DNA of 63,724 nt. Source: JADKFD01 sp050250665 (lineage in GTDB: Bacteria; Pseudomonadota; Gammaproteobacteria; Xanthomonadales; SZUA-5). The translations under genes and the position numbers were made by a program. Of the stretch, positions 27,585-37,000 are shown in pieces (within the stretch, counting starts at the first letter, position 1; every line of letters starts with the position of its first letter). The stretch lies in assembly GCA_050250665.1 (NCBI GenBank), contig JBFWOF010000038.1, positions 1-63,724 of the forward strand. Reading direction: 5' to 3'. The notes beneath the pieces are model-generated. The model saw only the letters and a program-made list of their open reading frames with translations, was not told where the DNA came from and did not search any database.

Positions 27585-28940
27585 TCAGGCAGGCAGCGCT
27601 CGGGCGAGCAGCGCCCGCCGTGTGAATTCCCGCCGGAGCAGCTCCAGGCTGATCAGCGCCTGCAGCGCGACACTGGCCACCGACAGCCACCACAGCTGGC
27701 GCAGCTTGAAACCGTCCTGACTGGCCAGCCAGAAAGCCGGAATGACGAAAGTCAGCAGGCGCGAGCCGCTGCTGAACAGGGCTGGCAGGGTATTGCCGAA
27801 AGCCTGGAACATACCCGAACAGGTAAAGATCAAGCCCGAGGCCAGGAAATTCCAGGAGATGGTCTGCAGGAAGATCGCGGCTACGGCAATGACCCCGGCA
27901 TCATCGGTGAAACCACGCACCAGCCACTGCGGTTGCCATTGGCATAGCAGCGTCAGCACGACCATGATGCTGCTGCCGATCAGTGCGGCAGCGACAAAAC
28001 TCTGCCGGGCGCGTTCGGGCAAGCCGGCGCCGATGTTCTGACCTGCCAGTGGCGCGGTGGCGAAAGCGATCGCCATGGCCGGCAGGAACACGGCCTGCAT
28101 GACTCGCGAGCCGACGCCAAAGCCAGCCTGGGCCTCGGCGCCAAAGGGTGCGATCACGGTGTACATCACACCCAGATAGACGAACATCAGCGCGAACTCG
28201 CCGCCCGGCGGCAAGCCGATACGCAGGATCCGCGCCCAGGCGGCTGGCTGCGCCCGCATCTGGGCCGCATCGAAGCCGACGAATTTTTCCAGGCGCAAGA
28301 AATACACCGACATCAACAGCACGCCGAAAGCGATGGACAGGCTGCTCGCCAATCCGGCACCCGCCACACCCATCGGATGCCCGGTGACCCAGCCGGCAAT
28401 CAGTACCGGCGCCAGCAAGGCATTGCAGAGCACGGTAATCATCTGCACCACCATGGTCGGCTTGGCGATACCACTGCCGCGCAAGGCCGAACCCATGGCC
28501 ACCAGCGCGAACTGCAGCGCCATACCAGGCAGAAACCAGTAGAGGTAGTCCAGCCCTGCCGCCACCGTTGCGGCATCGGCTGCCAGGGCCCGCAGATAGA
28601 AGGCGCCGAGACCATAGCCGCCGACCAGCGTCAGCAGGCCCAGGGCGCCGGCCATCAGCAGACTCTGATTGAAGATCAGATTGGCATCGAGCTGGTCGCG
28701 ACGGCCGGTGGCGTGGGCAATCAGCGCCATGGCGCCCACACCCAGAATCTGGGTGAGGGCCATGATCAGGAATTGCAGATTGCCGCCGGCACTGACGCCG
28801 GCGATGGCGGCCTCTCCCAGTTGCGCCACGAAGTACAGGTCGATCAGGTAGTACAGCGTCTGGAACAGCATGCCGATGGCGATAGGCGCTGCCAGACCGA
28901 CCAGATGCATGGGGATGGAGCCCTGGGTCAGATCGCGCAT
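27585..28940 (-). CDS. MATE-family multidrug/metabolite exporter
   Basis: A 451-residue inner-membrane antiporter with twelve hydrophobic segments in two related halves, starting MRDLTQGSIPMHLVGLAAP and continuing PIAIGMLFQTLYYLIDLYFV, the usual MATE opening (N-terminal, P...N/D...D-type pattern). Members use H+ or Na+ gradients to expel cationic drugs. ATG 28938-28940 follows AGGA at 8 bp. The 100-bp leader contains a perfect 12-bp palindrome at 29019-29030 and a hairpin at 28981-29009, suggesting ligand-controlled expression. It lies downstream of, and on the same strand as, the DUF2239 gene. Confidence 0.92.
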   Translation of the reverse strand: MRDLTQGSIPMHLVGLAAPIAIGMLFQTLYYLIDLYFVAQLGEAAIAGVSAGGNLQFLIMALTQILGVGAMALIAHATGRRDQLDANLIFNQSLLMAGALGLLTLVGGYGLGAFYLRALAADAATVAAGLDYLYWFLPGMALQFALVAMGSALRGSGIAKPTMVVQMITVLCNALLAPVLIAGWVTGHPMGVAGAGLASSLSIAFGVLLMSVYFLRLEKFVGFDAAQMRAQPAAWARILRIGLPPGGEFALMFVYLGVMYTVIAPFGAEAQAGFGVGSRVMQAVFLPAMAIAFATAPLAGQNIGAGLPERARQSFVAAALIGSSIMVVLTLLCQWQPQWLVRGFTDDAGVIAVAAIFLQTISWNFLASGLIFTCSGMFQAFGNTLPALFSSGSRLLTFVIPAFWLASQDGFKLRQLWWLSVASVALQALISLELLRREFTRRALLARALPA

Positions 28941-28980
28941 GTGAGTGGTCCTGATTGCAGCTGCAACAGTGCAGAAAGGA

Positions 28981-29009
28981 CGTCGGCGAGGATTTGAATG
29001 CCGCCGACG
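28981..29009 (-). promoter_or_regulatory. Hairpin in the MATE gene leader
   Basis: CGTCGGCG at 28981-28988 pairs with CGCCGACG at 29002-29009, an 8-bp GC stem with a 13-base loop, about 40 bp upstream of the MATE start codon. It could be part of the 5' untranslated RNA. There is no proof of function. Confidence 0.4.
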
Positions 29010-29018
29010 CCAGGATAT

Positions 29019-29030
29019 TTGTACGTACAA
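29019..29030. promoter_or_regulatory. Palindrome TTGTACGTACAA, candidate operator of the MATE gene
   Basis: A perfect 12-bp inverted repeat, AT-rich at its ends, in the 100-bp space between the DUF2239 stop and the MATE start. It is unlike the GC-rich REP palindromes around it. Its size suits a dimeric repressor of TetR or MarR type; no such regulator is adjacent. Confidence 0.5.
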
Positions 29031-29040
29031 TAGTCGAAAA

Positions 29041-29661
29041 TCAGCCGCTGCCGAAAGCGCGCTCAGCCAGTGCGAGAGCCTGCGCGCGCACATCCTCTGG
29101 CCAGGCCTGCAATTCCTCCACGAAGCGCTCGCGCTGACGCGCAAACAGCGCCCGACTGGCTTCTTCGAATCCGGGGAGATCGCCACCCAGGGCCGACATG
29201 AAGCGCCAGCAGGCTTCCTGGGCCATCCGCGCGCTCTCGCCACCCGCTTGCGCGCGACGGGCGGCTTCCACCAGCTTTCGCAAGGTCACCGAGGCGCCGC
29301 CGGGCTGGACAGCCAACCAGTCCCAATGCCGCGGCAACAGCGTCACTTCGCGCGACACCACACCCAGCCGCGGACGCCCGCGTCCGCGCGGCGCGCCGGC
29401 ATCGCTCGCCTGCACGGCAGCGCCGTCAAGGCGCCTGGCAGCATCGGCCTGCAGTCGGGCGACGATCTCCGAATCAGTGCCGCGCAGATCCAGATCCAGC
29501 ACCCGGCCTTGCTCGGCATCGAAGACCAGCACGCCGGTCTCGGCATGTTGCGCCTGCCAGTCACGGACGGCGAGCGCCACCTGATCAAGCGGACCACGAG
29601 CAATCGCCCGATGGCCAGCGAAGGCGATGGCGGCGATGAGCGGATGGGCGGAGGCGGTCAT
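29041..29661 (-). CDS. DUF2239 family protein
   Basis: A 206-residue soluble protein that follows the DUF2239 family from end to end: AFAGHRAIARGPLDQVALAV, VLVFDAEQGRVLDLDLRG, GRGRPRLGVVSREVTLLP, RHWDWLAVQPGGASVTLRKL and FMSALGGDLPGFEEASRALF. Function is unknown; the basic central stretch RGRGRPRLG could touch nucleic acid, but that is a guess. The start ATG 29659-29661 lies about 30 bp from a good sigma-70 promoter at 29692-29720. It shares its strand with the MATE exporter 100 bp downstream. Confidence 0.9.
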   Translation of the reverse strand: MTASAHPLIAAIAFAGHRAIARGPLDQVALAVRDWQAQHAETGVLVFDAEQGRVLDLDLRGTDSEIVARLQADAARRLDGAAVQASDAGAPRGRGRPRLGVVSREVTLLPRHWDWLAVQPGGASVTLRKLVEAARRAQAGGESARMAQEACWRFMSALGGDLPGFEEASRALFARQRERFVEELQAWPEDVRAQALALAERAFGSG

Positions 29662-29691
29662 TCGGGTAGCCGAGGATTGGAAGACGGCGAA

Positions 29692-29731
29692 TTATTACCC
29701 GGGCAATATAAAGCCGTCAATATTACCCGGG
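29692..29731 (-). promoter_or_regulatory. Sigma-70 promoter with twin CCCGGG operators for the DUF2239 gene
   Basis: Read on the minus strand, TTGACG (29715-29720) is the -35 and TAATAA (29692-29697) the -10, with an exact 17-bp spacer. Two copies of ATTACCCGGG (CCCGGG at 29698-29703 and 29726-29731, 28 bp apart) flank the -35: one touches the -10, the other lies upstream. The first is nearly palindromic (TATTACCCGGGCAATA). This is the layout expected of a repressed promoter. Confidence 0.7.
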
Positions 29732-29804
29732 TCTTTTTAAACCAGATCTCTCTTGAAGGCAGCCGAACGGCACAGCTTCTTTCGGTGCGCAGCGACTCGC
29801 TACC

Positions 29805-29871
29805 GTAGGTCCAGACTTGTCTGGACGCGGTTCGCATGGCCGAAGAAGCGTCCAGACAAGTCTGGACCTAC
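29805..29871. repeat. Inverted pair of GTAGGTCCAGAC REP hairpins
   Basis: A copy of GTAGGTCCAGAC-TT-GTCTGGAC starts at 29805 and its reverse complement ends at 29871, with about 22 bp between. It is the same family as 9746-9771 and 47641-47708. It sits just beyond the end of the carbonic anhydrase gene, between it and the DUF2239 promoter region. Confidence 0.85.
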
Positions 29872-29886
29872 GAAAGCCCCCTCAAC

Positions 29887-30501
29887 TCAGACTCCGTCAA
29901 AGAACTCGACCTCACCGGTCTCCAGCGAATACTCGGCTCCCACCACGCGCAGTCCCTGCTCTTCGATCAGGCGCTCCAGCACCTGCGAGCCATGTCGCAA
30001 ATGGTCAGCCGAGGCGCGGACATTGGCACGCACGGCATGGTGGACCAGTTCGTCGTAATGATGGCGCAGCTCGGTTTCGAGCAAAGGCTGCACCGAGGGC
30101 CGCACGCGATCGACGATCGAGCGCAGATTGGGCGACTGGTTTTCGGCGGGCCGCTGCAGCTCGTCCACCGTGGCTCGCACGGCGCCGCAGCGCGAATGTC
30201 CCAGAACGACGATCAGCCGCGTTCCGAAACGCTCGGCCGCGAACTCGGCGCTGCCGATCTGCGAAGCCGCGACGATATTTCCCGCCACCCGGATGACGAA
30301 CAGATCACCCATGCCCTGATCGAACACGAACTCCGCCGGCACGCGCGAATCGGAACAGCCGAGGATGATGGCAAAGGGCTCCTGACCTTCCGCCAGTTCC
30401 TCGCGTCGGGTGCGCGTGGCCAAGGGTCGGCCCTGGGCGCCGAGAACGAAACGGGCGTTACCCTCGCGCAAGCGCTGCAGCGCCTCGTTGGCTGAGATCA
30501 T
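29887..30501 (-). CDS. Beta-class carbonic anhydrase
   Basis: A 204-residue cytoplasmic zinc enzyme that interconverts CO2 and bicarbonate. Zinc ligands and active-site residues are visible as C49 and D51 with R53 (LGCSDSRVPAE), H102 and C105 (GHSRCGAV). Length is normal for the bacterial beta class. AGGAG lies 6 bp before ATG 30501. It is divergent from the ECF sigma gene, with only 59 bp between the two start codons. Confidence 0.95.
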   Translation of the reverse strand: MISANEALQRLREGNARFVLGAQGRPLATRTRREELAEGQEPFAIILGCSDSRVPAEFVFDQGMGDLFVIRVAGNIVAASQIGSAEFAAERFGTRLIVVLGHSRCGAVRATVDELQRPAENQSPNLRSIVDRVRPSVQPLLETELRHHYDELVHHAVRANVRASADHLRHGSQVLERLIEEQGLRVVGAEYSLETGEVEFFDGV

Positions 30502-30560
30502 GGCGGCTCCTGTGGTGCCGAAGATGGAATGGCCCGCCGGCGGGCACTTGACCGTGGATA

Positions 30561-31169
30561 ATGCGTGAATCCAGCGGCACAGAGACTGCCAACTTGAGCA
30601 TTGATGCCTTCGGACGGGATCTGGTGGCGTGGAGTAGCGGCGACGCAGCCGCCGGTGATCGGCTCTACGCCGGCGCTTTCCAGGAATTGAAGCAGATCGC
30701 CAGCCGCAGCCTGCGCGCCTATGGCCGCGGCGACCAGTTACAGACCACCGCGCTGGTCAACGAGTGCTACCTCAAGCTGGCGGGCGGCGGCGCCATCACC
30801 GCCGAGAGCCGTCGCCACTTCATGGCCCTGTGCGCCCGCGCCATGCGCCAGATCATCGTCGATTCGGCACGCCGGCAGATGGCCGAAAAACGCGATGGCG
30901 GCCAGCTGTGGCAGATCACGCTGAGCGAATCCATGCCGGATGGGCAGTCACCAACCACTTTGGGCCCGGAGTCGATCGCGGCCCTGGATCAGGCGCTGAG
31001 CGATCTTGATCGGCGCGAGCCGCGACTGGCGCGTATTGCCGAGTGCCGCATGTTCAGCGACATGAGCACGGCCGAGATCGCCGAGACCTTCAAGGTTACC
31101 GAGCGCACGGTGCAACGCGAATGGTTGCGGGTGAAGTCGCTGCTGGTCTTGGTGCTGGGAGCCCACTGA
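30561..31169 (+). CDS. ECF-type sigma factor (Sigma70_ECF / TIGR02999 family), kinase-associated
   Basis: A 202-residue sigma factor with a sigma-2 region (about 30-100) and a sigma-4 helix-turn-helix (about 150-195, MSTAEIAETFKVTERTVQREW). In the helix that normally carries acidic residues and binds the beta' coiled coil, this protein has LQTTALVNECYLKL, with T62-T63 in the acidic positions. In the related Vibrio kinase-linked group, phosphorylation of such a threonine activates the sigma factor. A Ser/Thr kinase gene converges on it, 15 bp away. No anti-sigma gene is adjacent. The start ATG 30561 lacks a strong ribosome site. Confidence 0.88.
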   Translation: MRESSGTETANLSIDAFGRDLVAWSSGDAAAGDRLYAGAFQELKQIASRSLRAYGRGDQLQTTALVNECYLKLAGGGAITAESRRHFMALCARAMRQIIVDSARRQMAEKRDGGQLWQITLSESMPDGQSPTTLGPESIAALDQALSDLDRREPRLARIAECRMFSDMSTAEIAETFKVTERTVQREWLRVKSLLVLVLGAH

Positions 31170-31184
31170 GCGCCGCCGAACTCC

Positions 31185-33896
31185 TCAGTCGGCCGCCGGC
31201 GCAGCGAGACTTTCAATCAAGCGCCTCAGGCGCGAGCGCTGCTCGGCATCGATGGCCAGCGGCGTTGCCTGTTCGCCCTTCCAGCGCAGGATCAGTGGCG
31301 AGCGCATCGGCTGGGCGCCGGCAAAGCTTCGCGGTGGATCAACACGCAGGCCCATGGCCTCGAATCTGGCGCGTTCGGTGTGCGCGCAGTCTGTCGGCAC
31401 CACAGCGGGCTCCGGATCCAGTCCCTGCACCATCTTTCGCTCCAGCAACAGGAAGTGGGTACGGTCGCAATCCGAGCCCTGCCGCGCCATGAACCCGGGA
31501 TCGGGCCGTCCAGACAGCGGGAACCCGAGACCGGGCCCCAGCTGCAGCAGCAGATCGGCCACCGAGCGCTTGCCGTCGCTGAGCGCATAGGATTCCTGTG
31601 CCGCTGCCAGCGCCAGCTCCACCTCACCCACTTCGAACAGGGTCCAGGCCAGCTGCTCAGCGTAATAAGCCAATCGCGGGGAGCCCGAACCCAAGGTCGC
31701 CACAGCGACCTCGACACCCTCGCCGATCAGGGCCAGCGCCTGTGCCGCCCGGCCCGTGTACAGCGCGCTACCGGCAACGATGGTGAGCAGCTGAGCACGC
31801 CAGAGTGGCTCTTCGCGCAACACCGTGCTCAGATCGAAATCGCGTGTCGCCAACCAGGCATCTTCCCAACGCTCGACCCCCTGCAGCATCACGGCCGTGT
31901 TGGCCGCGACCTTGGGCGCCATCGGATGCTCGCGACCCAGTTTCGTCACGACCTCGGCATTGAGAGCAACGAACAGATCCGCAGCCTCTGCCGGGTGCCC
32001 CAGACTGGCCAGCGCACTGGCGGCGTTGCCGCGCAGTCGCAACACCGTGGGCTGATGCTTCTGCAGCGCCGGATCCAACAGCGCTTCAGCCTCTCGATAG
32101 CTTGCCAGTTCGGCGGCGAAGTTGCGTTGTCGGGAGTAGACGATGGCCAGCGAATTCAATACCTCGGCGCGCTCCAGGACTGGCAGGATGCTCATCCCGG
32201 CCCTGACCTCGAGCAGTATCTGCAGCGCCGCCTCCAGATGACCCTGCTCGGCGAGCACGTCGCCGCGTATACGCGCCGCCTGCACCCGGTCAGCGCCAAC
32301 CAAGCGCGGCGCAGACTGATCCAGACCGGCGATCGCCTCGTCATAACGGCCCAGCTGAAACAGCGCATCGATCTGCCCGAGTGCTATTCGACTGCGCAAC
32401 CGGGGATCATCACCTGAGCCGGCGTCGACCAGCTCACCTGCCCGCTGCAACAAGGTCAGCATGCGCTCGTGGCTCTCGCTGCGGCGCTGCATCTCGGCCA
32501 GATTGACGAGCATCCGCGCCTGGAATTGCGGATCACTGGACTGTTCCCTGAGGAAGCGTTCAGTCGCGCGGTCCACGGCTTCGGCTACCGTCGTCGTCTT
32601 CGGCGACGGCGCGTAGGGATCGGCCGAACTGAACATCTCGGTGACTTCGTCCAGCAGACGCTCGGTACGGCCGGCATACTCCCGCGAGCGCGCCGCCAGT
32701 CCCAGTGCAAAGATCACCGCCACCACCACGAGCAGTGCCGCAGCCACGCTCATGGCCACACCCAAACGATGTCTGGCGATGAAGCTGCGCAGCACATAGC
32801 CCCGAGTCTGCCGCCTGGCGCGCACCGGACAGTGCTCACGGTGTCGGCGCAGGTCCTCACGGAACTCGGACACCGAGGCATAGCGCTCGGTCGGAGCCAC
32901 GCGCAGGCATTTGAGCAGAATGCTGTCGATATCGCCGCTCAGCGCCCGCTTCAGGCGCGGCTCGACCACACGTCGGCTCGCCGGCACCGGCAACACCTCG
33001 CTGCGCAGGCGCTCGTGCGGCATGTCCTGATCGGACTCGCTGTAGGGCCAGGCGTGGGTGAGCAGGTGATAAAGCAGCAGCCCGAGCTGATAGACGTCGC
33101 TGGCCACGCCCACGGGTTTCCCGCCGAGCTGCTCGGGCGAGGCATAGCGCAGGGTCAGCGGGGCGTTGCCGGTGAGCGTCTGATCGCCGCCCAGGCCGCC
33201 GGCGCTGTCCAGAATCTTGGCGATGCCGAAATCGATCAGCTTGATCCGACCCTGACGGTCGACCAGCACATTGCCGGGCTTGATGTCGCGGTGGATGACG
33301 AAATGCTGGTGCGCCAGTGTCAGCGCGTCACTGACCTTCTCGATGGCGTCGAGTATGGCCGGCAGATCATCGAATACCGGATGGAGGCGTTTGTCGATGG
33401 TCTCGCCATCAATGTGCTCCAGCACCATGTACGGGCGCTCGTCGACAATGCCGACGTCCAGCAGGGTCGCAATATTGGGGTGCTGCAATCTTGCCAGGAT
33501 GCGCTGTTCGTTGAGGAAGCGCTCGCGCTCCAGCGGCGACAGCAGGGCCGCGCGCATGACCTTGATGGCAACCGTCTGCTCGATACCGTGCACATCGCGT
33601 AGCGCCGAGTAGACCGCGGCCATGCCACCACGACCAATTTCTTCGAGCAGCCGGTAGCCCTGGATCTGTGGCGGCGGCGCATCCTCGCTGACCAGACGAA
33701 GCGACTCCCCCACCGCGCGCAGCTCCATGGAGTGCGCGCCGGCAGCGATGCGCAGTACCTTGCGCAACACCGCTGCCAGATCCGGCTCCGTGCGCTCCAT
33801 CTCGAGCAGGCTGAGCTCGCGCTCGGACAACGTCAGGTCGAGCAGACGCTCCAGATGGGTATCGAGCTCAGCGACATCAAAATCACGCGCCATCAT
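31185..33896 (-). CDS. Transmembrane Ser/Thr protein kinase with C-terminal TPR region
   Basis: A 903-residue Hanks-type kinase. After about 80 helical residues the kinase domain shows IGRGGMAAVYS, the VAIK lysine K112, HRDIKPGNVLV (D204), DFG (D222-G224) and ASPEQL, so it should be active. One membrane helix at about 378-402 separates it from a large region with tetratricopeptide-like helices (about 440-800), predicted to be periplasmic and sensory, and a cysteine-containing tail. The start is one of two adjacent ATGs (33896 or 33893). It converges on the ECF sigma gene and is the obvious candidate to phosphorylate it. Confidence 0.9.
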   Translation of the reverse strand: MMARDFDVAELDTHLERLLDLTLSERELSLLEMERTEPDLAAVLRKVLRIAAGAHSMELRAVGESLRLVSEDAPPPQIQGYRLLEEIGRGGMAAVYSALRDVHGIEQTVAIKVMRAALLSPLERERFLNEQRILARLQHPNIATLLDVGIVDERPYMVLEHIDGETIDKRLHPVFDDLPAILDAIEKVSDALTLAHQHFVIHRDIKPGNVLVDRQGRIKLIDFGIAKILDSAGGLGGDQTLTGNAPLTLRYASPEQLGGKPVGVASDVYQLGLLLYHLLTHAWPYSESDQDMPHERLRSEVLPVPASRRVVEPRLKRALSGDIDSILLKCLRVAPTERYASVSEFREDLRRHREHCPVRARRQTRGYVLRSFIARHRLGVAMSVAAALLVVVAVIFALGLAARSREYAGRTERLLDEVTEMFSSADPYAPSPKTTTVAEAVDRATERFLREQSSDPQFQARMLVNLAEMQRRSESHERMLTLLQRAGELVDAGSGDDPRLRSRIALGQIDALFQLGRYDEAIAGLDQSAPRLVGADRVQAARIRGDVLAEQGHLEAALQILLEVRAGMSILPVLERAEVLNSLAIVYSRQRNFAAELASYREAEALLDPALQKHQPTVLRLRGNAASALASLGHPAEAADLFVALNAEVVTKLGREHPMAPKVAANTAVMLQGVERWEDAWLATRDFDLSTVLREEPLWRAQLLTIVAGSALYTGRAAQALALIGEGVEVAVATLGSGSPRLAYYAEQLAWTLFEVGEVELALAAAQESYALSDGKRSVADLLLQLGPGLGFPLSGRPDPGFMARQGSDCDRTHFLLLERKMVQGLDPEPAVVPTDCAHTERARFEAMGLRVDPPRSFAGAQPMRSPLILRWKGEQATPLAIDAEQRSRLRRLIESLAAPAAD

Positions 33897-34021
33897 CGGT
33901 CTGCCACCAGATATTGCCTCCGATTGTCGTCGTGCCGGCCCATGCGCACAATCGTCCGCCAACCATTCCGTTCGCGCCAGTCATGCTGCCTGCGATGCCG
34001 GATAGTTGGCGGCAATGCGCC

Positions 34022-37000
34022 TCAGGACTCGAAACCATCGCTGAAGAGGGCATCCACTGTGGGTGCTGCAGACGGCTCAAGCTCGCGCAGAAAGCGCATC
34101 AAGGCCTCACGATCGGCAAGGGGCAAGGCCAGCACCGCCCGATGCGGCTGCGCCATGCTCAGCTCGTCAGCGCGACTGATGGTGATCTCATCCAGGGCCA
34201 CCTGGGCGAAGGGCGCCGTGCGTTCGATCACCACGCTGTTGTTGGAACCCGCCAGCAAGGGCACGTTTTCGATGCGCGCCGTGCGCCAGTTCACCTGGGC
34301 AAAGCTGGGATTGCCGACATTGGCCAGGCTCAGGGCAAAGGCCATGCCGTTGACCCGCACCTCGACGCTGGCCGCCGCCGAGGAATAACGCAGCTCGATG
34401 GCACCGATGCCACCGCTTCCGCCATCCACGTTGCCGAAACTCAGACGTGAACCCTGATCACCCAGAAACACCAGCGCACGTCCACGTACGGTGTCATCGT
34501 AGTTCAGCTCCACGAACTGGTTTTCGATGTAGGCACCGAGCGTGGGCGTGCCGCTTTCAGCCGGCAGCACCTGCCCGCCGGTCGCGGCGAATACCGATTC
34601 CAGAGTGGCTGCGGAGCCATCGTGCAGATACGGCGCAGTGTTCGGCAGATCCAGTAAGGTCGGGATGTCGATGCCGGCCAGGGTGCCGCCCAGACGCCCG
34701 CCGCTGGTCGTGCGCAGGGTGCCCACATTGACCAGATCCAGACCCTGCAGCGGACTGCGCGTGTACCGCGGTGGCGTGTGGCACGACGCACACCCGAGCG
34801 TGTCGAATACGCCTTGCCCGACCTGCGCCTGCGCGCTCAGGCTACCGTCGGCATTGCGCCAGGCACTGGCCGGCAAGTGCCCGGATCCTAGCGAGGCCAC
34901 ATAGGCCGCCAGCGCGTCCAGATCGGCACTCAGACCAGCCTTCGGCGCGCCCAGCGGATCGCTGGTGGCCGCAAATTGCGCATCGCTCAGAAAACCGCTG
35001 CCGCCGAAAGCCAGACGAATATCGTTCTCGAAATCCTGGATCTCGTCGAAATTGGCGCTCCAGTGCACCTTGCCCTGCCCCATGCCGGCGCGACCGCGCA
35101 GGCTGATGGTATTGCGCAAGCCCTCGCCGCGACCGCTGAAATCCCAGGTTCGACCATCGTGATCGCCATCCAGATGACAGCTGGCGCAGGACAGATAGCC
35201 CTCGCTGCTCATGCGCGTATCGCTGGCGCGGTAGAAGATGCGCTTGCCGGCGAGCACTTGCGCGCCGAGCAGTTCGACGCTGGCGCTGATGCGCGCTATA
35301 CGGGGAAACAGCGGCTCACCGGCGGCATAGAGCGAGCTGGCATCGAAGCGATTGACGCTGCGCCCGAGCAGATTCTGGCTCCAGACCGCATTGCCGGAGA
35401 CGCATACGCCTTGCGGCGCAGCGCCTGTGGGCAGGCGCGCCCGCAGCGCACCCGAGGCTTGTGCCGTCTGCTGCTCCAGCAGATCGTAGACCGCCAGCTG
35501 ATCGTTGCCCTGCAGCGCCACGTACAGATAGTCGCCCAGCGGCGAGAAGGCCAGTGCATGCGCCGAATCCGAATTGTCGACATCGATGGCACGCAGCAGC
35601 TGAGCATTCGCAAGATTGATTTCGGCGACGACGTTGCGTTGCGTGTTGTCGGTATCCAGATCCGGGCCGATCAGGGTGCCGCGTTCGACATTCGGCTTGG
35701 TCGCGGCCAGCCACAGGGACTGGCCACCTGGACTGACCGCCAGATCCGACAAGTAGTTGGCCACACCACGTCCAGACGCCGTGCTGTCGCGATTGGCCGC
35801 GCCGCCGAATTTGGGCAGACGTAGTGTGCGCTGCAGGCTCAGCGTGCCGGTGTCGACCTCCCAGATCTCGGCGTAGTCGCGCGCCGAGAGGAAGCGCGAG
35901 ACGTAGATACGGCTGCCGTCAGCGCCCAAGGCCAGCGCGCGCGGTCCCGGGCCCAGCGCCAGCGTGCCCGAGGGCGTCAGTGTGGCGGCATTGAAGCGCA
36001 GCAGTTCACCGCGACCGTAGGCGCTGACATAGACCTGAGTGCCGTTGGCAGCAGCCACCAGGTCGTGTGGACGACTGCCATGTGCCAGGTCGATCTGAGC
36101 CTGTGGCTGCAAATCAGAACGCCGCAGAATGACGATGCGGTCGTCATCCTGACAGCTGACCCACAAGCGATCGGCGCCGACGGCGGTGACGCTACGCGGA
36201 TCAGCACAGACCTGCTGGCGCTCGGCCAGAATGCTGGCGCCATCGCTGGCGATCCGCGCCACCGAGTCATTGTCTGGATTGACCACAGCGACACTGCCAT
36301 CGTCCAGACACGCCAACGGCGCCGCACTGGCAGGCGCGGGCGCCGGGAAAGCACTGAGCACCGTCACCGTACGCGAGGCGCTGGCGAGTCGACCACCCGG
36401 ATCGCGCGACTGGATGGTGGCCCGAAAATGACCAGCCGCGGCGTAGCCATGCGTGTACAGCGTCTGTGTCGACCAATCGCTGCGCGCACTGCCGTCGCCG
36501 GCATCGAATCGATATTCCAGCGCCTGCCCTTCCGGATCGTGGGCCGCCACCGTGAACTCGATGTTGGTGCTCACCAGCGCCGGCGATCCAGTCGCGTTGA
36601 AGGCGTCGATCACCGGCGCTTCGTCGGCAATCACTTGCGCGCCGGTAGAGAACACAAATCGTAGCCCCTCGATGCCGTTGCCCGCGGCATCCTTGATGCC
36701 ACCAGCGACCACCAGCACTTCATAAGTGGTGTTCGGGGTCAGCGGTACGTCGGGCGTGAACGTCAGCACGTCATCGAAAGCAAAAGTCACCTGCCCTGCA
36801 ACAGCTGCGCCCGCCAGCGGCCGCACGATCAGCGAAACCCCGGGAACGATGGTCTTGGATTCCAGCGTTTCGTGGATCAACAGCGTGATCGGCGCGTCCA
36901 GTGGATAGCCGGTCTGACCATCGGTAGGTACATGAAAGCCCACGCTGGGGCCGCGCGTATCCGGTTCGGCCTGATGCGCCCACACAGCCATGCCCTGATG

